A stretch of 64,000 nucleotides of DNA, from contig NZ_BOOB01000021.1 of NCBI RefSeq assembly GCF_016863015.1, positions 153,130 through 217,129 of the forward strand. The letters are read 5' to 3'. The position numbers and the translations under genes were made by a program. The notes beneath the pieces were generated by a model. The model saw only the letters and a program-made list of their open reading frames with translations. It had not been told where the DNA came from and made no database searches. The first letter of the stretch is position 1; every line of letters starts with the position of its first letter. The DNA comes from Microbispora amethystogenes (GTDB lineage: Bacteria > Actinomycetota > Actinomycetes > Streptosporangiales > Streptosporangiaceae). This document shows positions 8,010 through 16,089 of this stretch, piece by piece.

Positions 8010-8444
8010 TCACGACCCCGAGGCGCCACAGCAGGCGGCACCGTCCGCGGCGACCGTCGCGCTCGCGCCGATCGTGTCCGCGTCGGCCTTGACCACGTAC
8101 ACCTCCCAAGGCTCGCCTCCGGGGCCGTGCACCCAGACCTTGTCCTGGAGGGCGTAGCAGCAGGTGGTGTCGTTCTCCTCGAAGGTCGCGAGGCCGGCCT
8201 CCCTGAGCCGCTCGGTCGCGTCCGTGACCAGGGAGGTGTCCTCGACCTCCACGCCGAGGTGGTCCATCCGGGTGGGCTCGCCCTGCTCACCTTCCAGCAG
8301 CACCAGCTTCAGCGGCGGCTCGGCGACGGCGAAGTTGGCGTAGCCGGGCCGCCGCTTGGCGGGCTCGACGCCGAACAGCTTGGAGTAGAAGGCGATCGAC
8401 CCTTCCAGGTCGGCGACGCGCAGGGCGAGCTGGACACGGGACAT
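8010..8444 (-). CDS. arsI: ArsI/CadI family dioxygenase-fold protein (organoarsenical C-As lyase)
   Basis: 144 residues of the vicinal-oxygen-chelate (glyoxalase-like) fold: MSRVQLALRVADLEGSIAFY at the N-terminus, metal-binding His in MDHLGVEV, the ArsI Cys pair in TTCCYALQDKVWV, and the final metal ligand in PWEVYVV. A second Cys pair lies near the C-terminus (AACCGAS). In the family this enzyme cleaves the C-As bond of trivalent methyl- or aromatic arsenicals, using Fe(II) and O2. GGAGGAG precedes the ATG. It is divergent from arsR across 111 bp, so the regulator probably controls both. No arsenite pump or arsenate reductase is present beside it. Confidence 0.85.
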   Translation of the reverse strand: MSRVQLALRVADLEGSIAFYSKLFGVEPAKRRPGYANFAVAEPPLKLVLLEGEQGEPTRMDHLGVEVEDTSLVTDATERLREAGLATFEENDTTCCYALQDKVWVHGPGGEPWEVYVVKADADTIGASATVAADGAACCGASGS

Positions 8445-8555
8445 GGGCTCCTCCGGGACTGTGAAGCGGCAGGCAAGACCGCTGTTTCGATAATTGTCTA
8501 ATCAAGATACAGCGGCAGTTTGTGCCTTTGGATAGAGCCGTGTCAAATTAGAGAC

Positions 8556-8921
8556 ATGTCGAAACAGGGATCGCCGATCGTCGACGCCGGCGTGGACGGG
8601 TCCGGCGTGGGGTGTTGCGCCCCGCTGGCATCCGAGCCGTTGCCGGAGCGCGAGGCCGTGGAGCTCGCACCGCTGTTCAAGGCCATCGCCGATCCCGTAC
8701 GGCTGCGCCTGCTGTCGCTGATCGCCTGCCACGAGGGCGGCGAGGCGTGTGTGTGCGACCTCACGGCGGCCTTCGACCTCACTCCGCCGACGATCAGCCA
8801 CCACCTCAAGGTGCTCAGGCAGGCCGGGCTCATCGGCTCCGAACGGCGGGGCACCTGGGTGTACTACTGGGTCAACTCCGGCGTGCTGGCCCGGATGTCG
8901 GCGCTGATCGGCCCGGCCTAG
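8556..8921 (+). CDS. arsR: ArsR/SmtB family metalloregulator
   Basis: 121 residues from the ATG at 8556; an upstream in-frame start at 8520 gives non-homologous residues. The winged HTH is clear: LFKAIADPVRLRLLSLIA, a Cys-x-Cys-x-x-Asp metal site on the alpha-3 helix (ACVCDLTAAFDL), recognition helix TPPTISHHLKVLRQAG and wing RRGTWVYYWV. An extra Cys pair (GVGCCAP) lies near the N-terminus and could be a third ligand for As(III). It should repress the divergent arsI gene and itself through the 8445-8555 spacer and release on arsenite or organoarsenical binding. Confidence 0.88.
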   Translation: MSKQGSPIVDAGVDGSGVGCCAPLASEPLPEREAVELAPLFKAIADPVRLRLLSLIACHEGGEACVCDLTAAFDLTPPTISHHLKVLRQAGLIGSERRGTWVYYWVNSGVLARMSALIGPA

Positions 8922-9158
8922 GCCCCCGCACCCGGCCCTGTCACCGCACTGACAGCAGAGGCGATCGCCATCCCGGGCCCGACGTGGGCGATCCTGGGGC
9001 CGGGGCCGCTCGCCGACGCCCTCCACCTGATCGACGCAACCGTCGCGGACGTCGCCGCCCCTCACCATTGCTTGCAGGTGGGGTGAACTTGCTCCCTGGT
9101 GTGTGGTTCAACCCCGTCAGCTTTACAAAGTAGATTCACTTGCTCTCGGACAGAGTCT

Positions 9159-9174
9159 GTGTTCAAATGAACAC
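9159..9174. promoter_or_regulatory. DeoR-type operator, regulator gene
   Basis: GTGTTCAAATGAACAC: 7-base arms GTGTTCA/TGAACAC with a 2-base centre, ending one base before the ATG of the DeoR gene. TGTTC-type half-sites are usual for DeoR/GlpR-family regulators. A near-identical site lies at 10339-10356. Confidence 0.7.
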
Positions 9175-9954
9175 ATGGAAAGTGCCGACCGCATGCGAGC
9201 GATCATGAATGCGCTGCGCACCACCGACAGCGTCTCCGTGGCCGAGCTGGCACTGGCATACGGGGTATCGGAGATGACCATCCGCCGGGACCTCGACGAG
9301 CTCGCCCAGCAGGGCGTGGTCCGCCGGGTGCGCGGCGGCGCGCTGAGCCTGCTGCTGCGCGGCGAGGAGCCGCCGTTCGGGGTGCGTGAGCGCGAGGCGG
9401 TCGATGCCAAGCGACGTATCGCCGCGGAGGTCGCCTCCCTGCTGGCCGATGGTGAGGCCGTGGTGCTCGACGGCGGCACGACCGCGCTGGAGGTCGCGCG
9501 GGTCGTACGCGACCGCCGGCTGACCGTGCTGCCGCTCGCGCTCCAGGCGGCGCAGGAACTCGCCGCCGCGCCTCGCGTCCGTCTCGTGCTGCCCGGCGGA
9601 GAGGTGCGCCACGGTGAGATGAACTTCGTCGGTCCGCTCACCGAGGCGTCCATCAAGGCCCTGCGGTTCGACACCGCGGTCGTCGGCTGCTGCGGCCTGT
9701 CCGCCGAGCACGGCCTGACCGCGCACGACCTGCCCGAAGTGGCCATCAAGCAGGCCGCGATCGCGTCGGCCCGCCGGGTGGTGGTGGTCTGCGACTCGGG
9801 TAAGTTCAACCGGACGGCGTTCGGCGCGGTCTGCGGACTCGACCGGCTCGACGTCGTCGTCACCGACGACGGGATCCCCAAGGATCAGCACGACGCCCTC
9901 GCCGCCGCCGGAGTCACCGTACGCACGGTCCCTGCTGTGGCGTCCGTTCCCTGA
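9175..9954 (+). CDS. DeoR/GlpR family sugar-responsive regulator
   Basis: 259 residues from the ATG at 9175, directly after the palindrome. The N-terminal DeoR HTH is typical (VSVAELALAYGVSEMTIRRDLDELAQQG, then VRRVRGGA). The C-terminal domain has the sugar-phosphate-sensing signature of the family: VLDGGTTALEVA, CDSGKFNR and the terminal VVTDDG. Members respond to phosphorylated sugars or nucleosides. The twin operator in front of the MFS gene at 10449 suggests that this transporter is the regulated target. Confidence 0.88.
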   Translation: MESADRMRAIMNALRTTDSVSVAELALAYGVSEMTIRRDLDELAQQGVVRRVRGGALSLLLRGEEPPFGVREREAVDAKRRIAAEVASLLADGEAVVLDGGTTALEVARVVRDRRLTVLPLALQAAQELAAAPRVRLVLPGGEVRHGEMNFVGPLTEASIKALRFDTAVVGCCGLSAEHGLTAHDLPEVAIKQAAIASARRVVVVCDSGKFNRTAFGAVCGLDRLDVVVTDDGIPKDQHDALAAAGVTVRTVPAVASVP

Positions 9955-10448
9955 CAGATCCCCGCCAGGCAGCCCGTGCCGGCCGTCCCGCACACGAGCC
10001 CGCCACAACGCCCCAAACGCCCACGGAGGTCACCCGCCCGCCCACGTCACCTCGCCTCCCGTCGCGCGGTGTCTTGCCCGCCACGACCGGCGGCCGCCCC
10101 TCTTCCGTCAGCGCACCGTCCCGGTCACCGCGCCAACCCCCGCCACAGGGCCGTTGTCAGCATGCCGCCGCCGGCACCGTCCACCGTTTCCGTCCACAGC
10201 CACATGCCGCGCGTGAGGTCAGGCGACTCTACGGGCCGGCGCGGCGCCACCCCTCTCCCCCGCGCACACCCAGCGCGCATGGACGCGTGATTCCGGCCGC
10301 CCGCACGCACGCCGGACGTGATCGATCACACATAGGCGGGTGTTCGTCCGAACACCACCACGGCTCCGGCCGCTCATAGCACTCCACCCGGACAGGCCCC
10401 GCCGCCCGGGTCCTGCCCGCAACCACCGCCTTCGAGGAGCGATGCGTC
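9955..10448. other. intergenic region with one operator
   Basis: About 490 bases between the DeoR gene and the MFS gene. Short open frames here have no recognisable protein character. The only clear element is the palindrome at 10339-10356. The GAGGAG of the MFS ribosome site is near 10434-10439. Confidence 0.5.
10339..10356. promoter_or_regulatory. second DeoR-type operator, in front of the MFS gene
   Basis: GGTGTTCGTCCGAACACC: perfect 8-base arms with a 2-base centre, 92 bp upstream of the MFS start. It shares GTGTTC/GAACAC and the spacing with the site at 9159-9174, which links the DeoR regulator to this transporter. Confidence 0.65.
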
Positions 10449-11687
10449 ATGGCTCTGTCCGCCCCCACCCGTCCGGCGCTCGTGCGCGCCCGGGTGGCCG
10501 TCTACGGGCTGTTCCTGCTGTCCGGGATGGCCATCGGCACGTGGACCAGCCGGATCCCCGCGATCAAGGCCGACCTGCGGCTCAGTGACGGCGCGCTGAG
10601 CCTGGGACTGCTCGGCATCGCCGTCGGCGCGATCACCGGCATGCAGATCGTCGGCCGGTTGGTGGACAGATACGGCAGCTACCGGACGATGCTGCCGGTG
10701 GCCCTCGCGCAGGGCGTCGTCCTCGTGCTCCCCGCCTATGCCCCGAACCTGGCGACGCTCGCGTTCGCCCTGTTCGTCTTCGGCGCGGTGCACGGCACCC
10801 TCGACGTCGCGATGAACGCCAACGCCGTCGTGGTCGAGCGGGCCTACGGCAGGCCGATCCTGTCGTCCTTCCACGCGGTGTTCAGCGTCGGCGGGTTCGC
10901 GGGGGCGTCCGCGGGCGGGCTGTTCGCCCACGCCGATGTGAGCCCGGCCCTGACCTTCGCGTCGGTGGGCGTGGTCATCCTGCTCGTCGCGCTGCTGAGC
11001 GCCCGCTGGGCGCTGCGCGACGCCCCGCCGGCGCGCACGGCACCGGCCGCCCCGGTCACGCCCTCCGGAAGCGGCCCGGCCCGGCGGCGCGTCAGCGGCG
11101 GCGTGCTGTTCCTCGGCGTCCTGGCGTTCTGCTGCCTGGTCGGCGAAGGCGCCTCGGCCGACTGGGGATCGGTCTACCTGCGCGACAACCTGGGGTCCTC
11201 TCCCGGCTTCGCCGCCGCGGCCTACGCCGCCTTCTCGATCATGATGACGGCCGGGCGGTTCGCCGGAGACCGTCTCGCCGCCTGGCTGGGCCCGGTCACG
11301 CTGGTGCGCTGCTGCGGGCTGCTCGCCGGGGCGGGCCTCGCGGCCGGGGTCCTCGCCGGCCGGCCGGTCGCCGGTGTCGTGGCGTTCGGGCTGTTCGGCG
11401 CGGGCCTGTCGTGCATCATCCCGCAGGTGTTCTCGGCCGCCGGGCACCGCGACCCCGCGCAGTCGGGCCGGGCGCTGGCGGCCGTGGCGAGCCTCGGCTA
11501 CACCGGTTTCCTCACCGGCCCGGTTCTCATCGGCGGCCTGGCGGAGGCCGTCACCCTTCCGTACGCGCTGCTGGTGCCCGCCCTGCTCGCGCTGTTCGTC
11601 GCCCTCGCGGCGCCGGCCGTACGGGCGCCGCGGCGTGAGCCCGCCGATCAGGCGCCGGTGACCCTGATGCCGCCGCAGACGCCGTAG
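10449..11687 (+). CDS. MFS transporter
   Basis: 412 residues with about 12 hydrophobic segments. The first helix carries MAIGTWTSRIPAIKADLRLS, and the family motif DVAMNANAVVVERAYGRPI lies in the first half. These mark the YbjJ/FucP-like actinobacterial MFS group, also represented by the protein at 60350-61534 (DVAMNAQGVVAEQRLGRPI). Substrate is unknown; a sugar or sugar-like compound is suggested by the DeoR-type operator upstream. The ribosome site GAGGAG lies 9-10 bases before the ATG. The 3' end overlaps a decayed reading frame on the other strand. Confidence 0.85.
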   Translation: MALSAPTRPALVRARVAVYGLFLLSGMAIGTWTSRIPAIKADLRLSDGALSLGLLGIAVGAITGMQIVGRLVDRYGSYRTMLPVALAQGVVLVLPAYAPNLATLAFALFVFGAVHGTLDVAMNANAVVVERAYGRPILSSFHAVFSVGGFAGASAGGLFAHADVSPALTFASVGVVILLVALLSARWALRDAPPARTAPAAPVTPSGSGPARRRVSGGVLFLGVLAFCCLVGEGASADWGSVYLRDNLGSSPGFAAAAYAAFSIMMTAGRFAGDRLAAWLGPVTLVRCCGLLAGAGLAAGVLAGRPVAGVVAFGLFGAGLSCIIPQVFSAAGHRDPAQSGRALAAVASLGYTGFLTGPVLIGGLAEAVTLPYALLVPALLALFVALAAPAVRAPRREPADQAPVTLMPPQTP

Positions 11688-11838
11688 CCGCGGACGCGGA
11701 CGAGAGCGCGGACGCGGCGGTCGTCGCCGGAGCCACCACGCGACCGCCGAACAGCCTGAAGCCCTCGACTTCGACGGCCGCGTCGGCCGGCACCCGCAGC
11801 CGCACCCCACCGAGGAGGCCGGGGTGATTGGGAGATGG
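11648..11838 (-). pseudogene. possible remnant of a LiaF/DUF1707-like C-terminal domain
   Basis: Two neighbouring frames together read like the end of a cell-wall-stress (LiaF_C/DUF1707-type) domain. The first has GLLGGVRLRVPADAAVEVEG then FRLFGGRVV; the second, after a frame change near 11720-11740, has VRVRGYGVCGGIRVTGA and a stop at 11648. No start or N-terminal part exists, because the segment begins right after the TauE stop codon. It also overlaps the last 40 bases of the MFS gene. Family assignment is by pattern only. Confidence 0.35.
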
Positions 11839-12606
11839 TCAGGTGGCGAGGAACTGGTCGTAGGCGAGCTTGGCGACCAGGGCGGCCACCACGCACAGCA
11901 GGACGACCCGGACGAACCCCGAGCCGCGGCTGAGCGCCATCCGGGCACCGATCTGCGCCCCGGCGATGTTGCAGGCGGCCATGGCCAGTCCCACGGCCCA
12001 CAACACGTGCCCCTGGGCGGCGAAGACGGCGAGGGCGCCCAGGTTCGTGCCGGTGTTGATGACCTTCGCCGTGGCCGAGGCGTGGACGAAGTCCATCCCG
12101 AGGACCGAGGTGAACGCGATGAGCAGGAACGTCCCGGTGCCCGGCCCGAGGATGCCGTCGTAGTAGGCGATCGCCACGCCCGAGACCACCAGCGCCGCCA
12201 CGACCCGCCCGCGGGTACGCAGGTGCGGCTGGGGCAGGCGGCCGAACGCCGGTCGCAGGGTCACGAACGCGGCCACGCCCAGCAGCACGACCATGACCAG
12301 CGGCTTCAGCACGGCGGCGTCGAGCAGGGCCGCCGACGCGGCGCCCAGACCGGCGAAGGCGACCGCCAGCGCCCCGGCGGGCACGGCCACGGCGCGGTCC
12401 AGTTTCGTCCTGCGGGCGTAGGTCACGGCCGCCGAGGCGGTGCCGAAGATGGCGGCGGACTTGTTCGTCGCCAGCGCCTGGACCGGCGGGACGCCGGCCA
12501 GGAGCAGCACCGGAAGCTGCAGCACGCCCCCGCCGCCGACGACGGCGTCGACCCACCCGGCGGCCACCGCGGCGAGCAGCAACAGCACGATCTGCCCGGC
12601 GTGCAT
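11839..12606 (-). CDS. TauE/SafE family sulfite/sulfoacetate exporter-like permease
   Basis: 255 residues, about eight membrane segments in two repeats. Family signatures are present: GWVDAVVGGGGVLQLPVLLL near the N-terminus, LATNKSAAIFGTASAA, and YYDGILGPGTGTFLL with ATAKVINTGTNLGA in the second half. Members export sulfite, sulfoacetate or related organosulfur anions, or act in sulfur assimilation. No sulfur-metabolism gene adjoins it, so the substrate is open. It is monocistronic and convergent with the MFS gene. Confidence 0.88.
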   Translation of the reverse strand: MHAGQIVLLLLAAVAAGWVDAVVGGGGVLQLPVLLLAGVPPVQALATNKSAAIFGTASAAVTYARRTKLDRAVAVPAGALAVAFAGLGAASAALLDAAVLKPLVMVVLLGVAAFVTLRPAFGRLPQPHLRTRGRVVAALVVSGVAIAYYDGILGPGTGTFLLIAFTSVLGMDFVHASATAKVINTGTNLGALAVFAAQGHVLWAVGLAMAACNIAGAQIGARMALSRGSGFVRVVLLCVVAALVAKLAYDQFLAT

Positions 12607-12954
12607 GCGCCCCCGTCCTCCTTTTGCCGCCGCTCGGCCCTCGCTTGACCGGCGCCTGGCAGAGCCGAGCCTAGGTCATATCTGGCAGATCATGCCCTGC
12701 TGCGCCTCGCTGCGTTGTCGTGGTCGCCGATAACGCCGTTGTCAGCCCCTCCTCCGCCTTGCGATGCATCCACCTGGATCCCCGCTCGCGACGGGCAGCA
12801 TTTGTCAGACGCTCCCCAGCGGACGGCCGTCACCCCAGCGCGGGCGTCCCTCCCGACCGGGTCGCGTCATGGTCGCGCCGACGATTGCCGCCGTCGATGA
12901 ACGGTGACACGAGGCTGACGGCGCGCGCACGTTCGGCGTCGATCGTGGTTCGGC
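12607..12954. other. divergent intergenic region with a possible dispersed repeat
   Basis: 348 bases between the start of the TauE gene and the carboxypeptidase gene. A short symmetric element ATCTGGCAGAT lies at 12680-12690. The block about 12756-12801 (core catccacctggatccccgct) resembles about 54510-54555 in another intergenic region. No coding potential is evident. Confidence 0.4.
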
Positions 12955-14025
12955 ATGGACGAGCCACGCGCTGTTCCCTCTCGGTCCCGTGACCGGCGGT
13001 ACGCCGCGGTCACACTGCTGATCTGCCTCATCGTGTCCGCCGTCCTCGCCGCCGGGGGCCGGCTGCTCCGCACCGGCGCACAGGAGGAGCCGCCGCCGAT
13101 GTCCGGCTCGACGCCGGCGTCGAGCGCCCACGCCCTGCCGTGGGCTCTGCCCTGGCCGTCGACGGGGCAGGCGGCGGTCGAGATCGCCGGGCGGGCGGAC
13201 AGCCTCCGCATGCACGGCGAGCAGCGGCCCGTGCCGATCGCGAGCGTCACCAAGGTGATGACCGCCCTGGTGGTTCTTCGCCACCACCCGCTCGGCGGGA
13301 ACGACACCGGGCCGCCCATCCGGGTCGACCGGCAGGCGGCGATCGAGGCGGGGAACCGCGACGAGTCCACCGTGCCGGTCACCGAAGGCCAGATCCTCAC
13401 CGAGCGGCAGCTTCTCGAGCTGATGCTGATCCCCTCGGGGAACAACGCCGCACGTCTGCTGGCCCGCTGGGACGCCGGCTCGGAGCAGGCCTTCGTCCGG
13501 GAGATGAACGCGGCCGCCGCCAGGCTGGGCATGACCAACACCACCTACACCGGGGCGAGCGGGTACGAGCCCACCACGGTCAGCACGGCGGTGGATCAGC
13601 TCAAGCTGGCCGGGCAGGCCATGAAGAACCCCGTGCTGCGTGACATCGTCGCCACCGTCAGGACCACCGTGCCGGGCGTGCCGGGCGAGATCGTCAACTC
13701 CAACAAGCTGCTCGGGCTGCCCGGGGTGGTCGGCATCAAGACCGGCACCAGCACGCCGGCGGGCGGAGCGCTGCTGTGGGCCGTCCGTTCCGCTTCCGGG
13801 GCCCGCGACCGGCTGATCCTCGGGGTGGTTCTAAGCCAGGGCGACCCCGGCGACACGCTCGAGGAGAAGAAGGAGGCCGCGTTCGCCGCGAGCAGGGAGC
13901 TGATCGCGGCGGCCCGGCGGCCGCGCGTGCCCCTGGAACGCCCACCGGCGACCGGTGGAGGGGACGCCACCGTCACTCTGGGCATTCCCGAGCGTCGGCG
14001 TTCCGCCCGGCGCCGACGACGGTGA
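12955..14025 (+). CDS. D-alanyl-D-alanine carboxypeptidase (S11 family PBP)
   Basis: 356 residues: a short cytoplasmic N-terminus, one membrane/signal segment ([20 protein letters not shown]), a Pro-rich linker and an S11 peptidase domain. All three active-site motifs are present: SVTK, SGN ([12 protein letters not shown]) and KTGT ([12 protein letters not shown]). It should remove the terminal D-Ala of peptidoglycan pentapeptides outside the membrane. The C-terminus is a short Arg-rich tail (SARRRRR) rather than a clear amphipathic anchor. Its 3' end overlaps the end of the convergent lipoprotein gene by 53 bases. The facing operon encodes an envelope-type two-component system. Confidence 0.9.
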   Translation: MDEPRAVPSRSRDRRYAAVTLLICLIVSAVLAAGGRLLRTGAQEEPPPMSGSTPASSAHALPWALPWPSTGQAAVEIAGRADSLRMHGEQRPVPIASVTKVMTALVVLRHHPLGGNDTGPPIRVDRQAAIEAGNRDESTVPVTEGQILTERQLLELMLIPSGNNAARLLARWDAGSEQAFVREMNAAAARLGMTNTTYTGASGYEPTTVSTAVDQLKLAGQAMKNPVLRDIVATVRTTVPGVPGEIVNSNKLLGLPGVVGIKTGTSTPAGGALLWAVRSASGARDRLILGVVLSQGDPGDTLEEKKEAAFAASRELIAAARRPRVPLERPPATGGGDATVTLGIPERRRSARRRRR

Positions 14026-14521
14026 TCTTGGCGGCGTTTCCGGGCACCGCGGCGGCGGCCGTGCACACGATCTGCTCGACGGCCAGCGCCGGCAGGTCGC
14101 CGACCGCGGCGGACAGGGTCACCGCCAGGTGGCCGGGCGGCCCGGCGGTCACCGAGAACGGGGCGGCTTCGGGCGGGACACCGGTGGTGAGCCCGTGCGC
14201 CTGTTCCTCCGCGGTGGGCCCGGCCGCCAGCAGCGCGAGCCGGTCGGCCGGGAACAGCGGACGGCCGCTGGATTGCCGCGTCACCGCGCTGAGACGGCCG
14301 TTCTTCACCAGGTAGAGAGTGATCGTCGTGGCGCGTGCGACGGTTCCGCTCGGCGGATCCGCGCCGGTGATGACGTCGCTGGGCCGCACGCCGCAGCCGG
14401 CCAGGACGGCGAGCGACAGCAGGCCCGCGCCGAGGACACCGCGGGCGAACCCGGGCCTCACTCCGGGCCTCACTCCGGGCCTCGCTCCGGGCCTCGCTCC
14501 GGGCCTCACTCCGGGCCTCAC
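13973..14521 (-). CDS. GerMN-domain lipoprotein
   Basis: Up to 182 residues. The GTG at 14521 overlaps the kinase stop (GTGA), but the same 12-base repeat offers GTG starts at 14509, 14473 and 14461. The last two give a more normal signal peptide ([15 protein letters not shown]...). The lipobox is LAVLAGC, so the mature protein is lipid-anchored outside the membrane. The rest matches a GerMN domain ([31 protein letters not shown]). Position at the end of a response-regulator/kinase operon suggests that it tunes the sensor kinase, as accessory lipoproteins do in actinobacterial envelope-stress systems. Its N-terminal coding DNA is a tandem repeat, so start and length may vary between strains. 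Confidence 0.75.
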   Translation of the reverse strand: MRPGVRPGARPGARPGVRPGVRPGFARGVLGAGLLSLAVLAGCGVRPSDVITGADPPSGTVARATTITLYLVKNGRLSAVTRQSSGRPLFPADRLALLAAGPTAEEQAHGLTTGVPPEAAPFSVTAGPPGHLAVTLSAAVGDLPALAVEQIVCTAAAAVPGNAAKITVVGAGRNADARECPE

Positions 14522-14537
14522 TCCGGGCCTCGCTCTG
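14454..14537. repeat. seven 12-bp tandem repeats across the kinase/lipoprotein junction
   Basis: Seven units of GGCCTC(A/G)CTCCG run from 14454 to 14537, the last with one change (CTCTG). On the minus strand they encode the repeated Arg-Pro-Gly-(Val/Ala) before the lipoprotein signal peptide and also supply the kinase stop codon. Four of the units contain a GTG start. Confidence 0.9.
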
Positions 14538-16089
14538 GGTCTCCGTCCGGATCGTGTGCCCGGCGCGGCAGGCGCAACGTGAAGACGGCGCCGCCGTCCG
14601 GGGCGTTGGCGACGGTGAGGTCGCCCTGGTGCAGGCGCGCGTTCTCCCGCGCGATGGCAAGGCCCAGTCCGCTGCCCTCGGACCTGGCCCGGGCCGCGCT
14701 GGCCTTGTAGAACCGGTCGAACACGTGCGGCAGCACCGCTTCGTCGAGTCCCGGCCCGTGGTCGCGGACCTCGACGGCGATCCTGTGCTGGTCGGCGCGA
14801 AGCCGTACCGACACCGGCGGTTCGCCGTGCCGCAGGGCGTTGCCGACCAGGTTGGCGAGGACGACGTCCACCCGGCGCGGGTCCAGCCACGCCGTCACCG
14901 CGGCCGCGAGCTCGGTGCGCACCAGCTCCGACCAGCCCCGGACGCGCAGGGTCGCGCGCACCAGCTCGGCCATGTCGACCTCGTTCAGCGCGAGGGCCGC
15001 CACGCCGGAGTCGAACCTGCTGATCTCGATGAGATCGTTCACCAGCGCGGTGAGGTTGAGCGTCTCCCGGCTGACCAGCCTGGCGGCCCTGCCCGCGGGC
15101 TCCGGCAGCCCGGCCGCCTCCTCGTCCAGGACGTCGGCGACCGCGGCCAGCGCGGCCAGCGGCGTACGCAGCTCATGCGACACGTCGGCCACGAACCGGC
15201 GGGCGTCGGCCTCCATCGCGCGCAGCTGCTCGACGTGCCGTTCCAGCTCCGCGGCGGTGTCGTTGAACGTGCGCGCCACCTCGGCCAGCTCGTCTGAGCC
15301 GCGCACCTCGATCCTGGTCCGCATCTCGCCCCTGCCCAGCAGGCGTGCCGCCCGGCCGAGCTCGCGCACCGGGCGCAGCACGCCACGGGTGGCGAGCGAC
15401 GCGAGGACGACCGCGAACGCCAGGGCCACCCCGCCGTTCTGCCAGGCGGACGCGGCGAGTTCGTCGATGCTGAGCTGCTCGGGAAGCAGGCTGCGCGCGG
15501 AGTAGACCTCGATCCCCGACACCCGCGCCGTCCGGTCCCGTTCGACGATCAGCAGCGGCGTTCCGATGATCAGGAAGGGCGCCCCCCGCCACACCACGCG
15601 CTGCCACGCGATGTCGCCGCCGGCCACCGCCCGCCGCAGCTCTCCGGGAACCATCCCGGGATCCAGGGCCGGGGCGCTCTCGTCCAGTCTCCAGTCCCCC
15701 GGCGGCCTGACCGGCGCGTTCGGGATCACTCCGGGATCCGGCGCCGGCCCGTTCCCGCCCGGCCTCCGGTCCCCCGGCGGTGGCCTGACCGGCGCGTACA
15801 CCCCGTGGTAAAGGGCGATCGCGGAGCTGTTCCGGTCGGTCACCGCAGCGGCGATCTCGCCGAGCTCGTCCGGGCCCGGCGCCGGATTCCGCAACGGATA
15901 GAGGGCCTGCAGGCGGCCTCTCATCGCCTGCACCGCGGCGTCCTGGGTCCGCGCCAGGATGGCGGTGCGGGCCTGGACGTACATCCCGCCGGCCACCGCC
16001 GCCGCGGTGACCACGCACAGCAGCGCGAAGGCGGACAGCAGCCGGGCACGCAGCCCCAGGCTCGGCCGAGATGCCACCGGCGGGCTCAC
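14518..16089 (-). CDS. sensor histidine kinase
   Basis: 523 residues from the GTG at 16089, which overlaps the stop of the response regulator (GTGA). Order: a membrane segment ([19 protein letters not shown]); an extracytoplasmic sensor of about 180 residues with Pro-rich repeats ([18 protein letters not shown]); a second membrane segment ([17 protein letters not shown]); a HAMP domain; the HisKA box [18 protein letters not shown] with its phospho-accepting His; and an HATPase_c domain with N ([10 protein letters not shown]), G1 (DHGPGLDE) and G2 (GSGLGLAIA) boxes. It is the cognate kinase of the upstream OmpR-type regulator. The layout resembles MtrB/CseC-type envelope sensors. The signal is unknown. 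Confidence 0.9.
   Translation of the reverse strand: MSPPVASRPSLGLRARLLSAFALLCVVTAAAVAGGMYVQARTAILARTQDAAVQAMRGRLQALYPLRNPAPGPDELGEIAAAVTDRNSSAIALYHGVYAPVRPPPGDRRPGGNGPAPDPGVIPNAPVRPPGDWRLDESAPALDPGMVPGELRRAVAGGDIAWQRVVWRGAPFLIIGTPLLIVERDRTARVSGIEVYSARSLLPEQLSIDELAASAWQNGGVALAFAVVLASLATRGVLRPVRELGRAARLLGRGEMRTRIEVRGSDELAEVARTFNDTAAELERHVEQLRAMEADARRFVADVSHELRTPLAALAAVADVLDEEAAGLPEPAGRAARLVSRETLNLTALVNDLIEISRFDSGVAALALNEVDMAELVRATLRVRGWSELVRTELAAAVTAWLDPRRVDVVLANLVGNALRHGEPPVSVRLRADQHRIAVEVRDHGPGLDEAVLPHVFDRFYKASAARARSEGSGLGLAIARENARLHQGDLTVANAPDGGAVFTLRLPRRAHDPDGDPERGPE

Noticed and set aside
8951..9085. Open frame of about 45 codons after arsR (LTAEAIAIPGPTWAILG...)
   Set aside because: No start with a ribosome site and no recognised family; could be a vestige but cannot be supported.
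9955..10448. Several short open frames between the DeoR and MFS genes
   Set aside because: Overlap in many frames, no ribosome sites and no conserved motif.
14454..14537. CRISPR-like regular repeats (also at 40230-40313)
   Set aside because: Units are 12 bp and contiguous with no spacers; no cas genes nearby.
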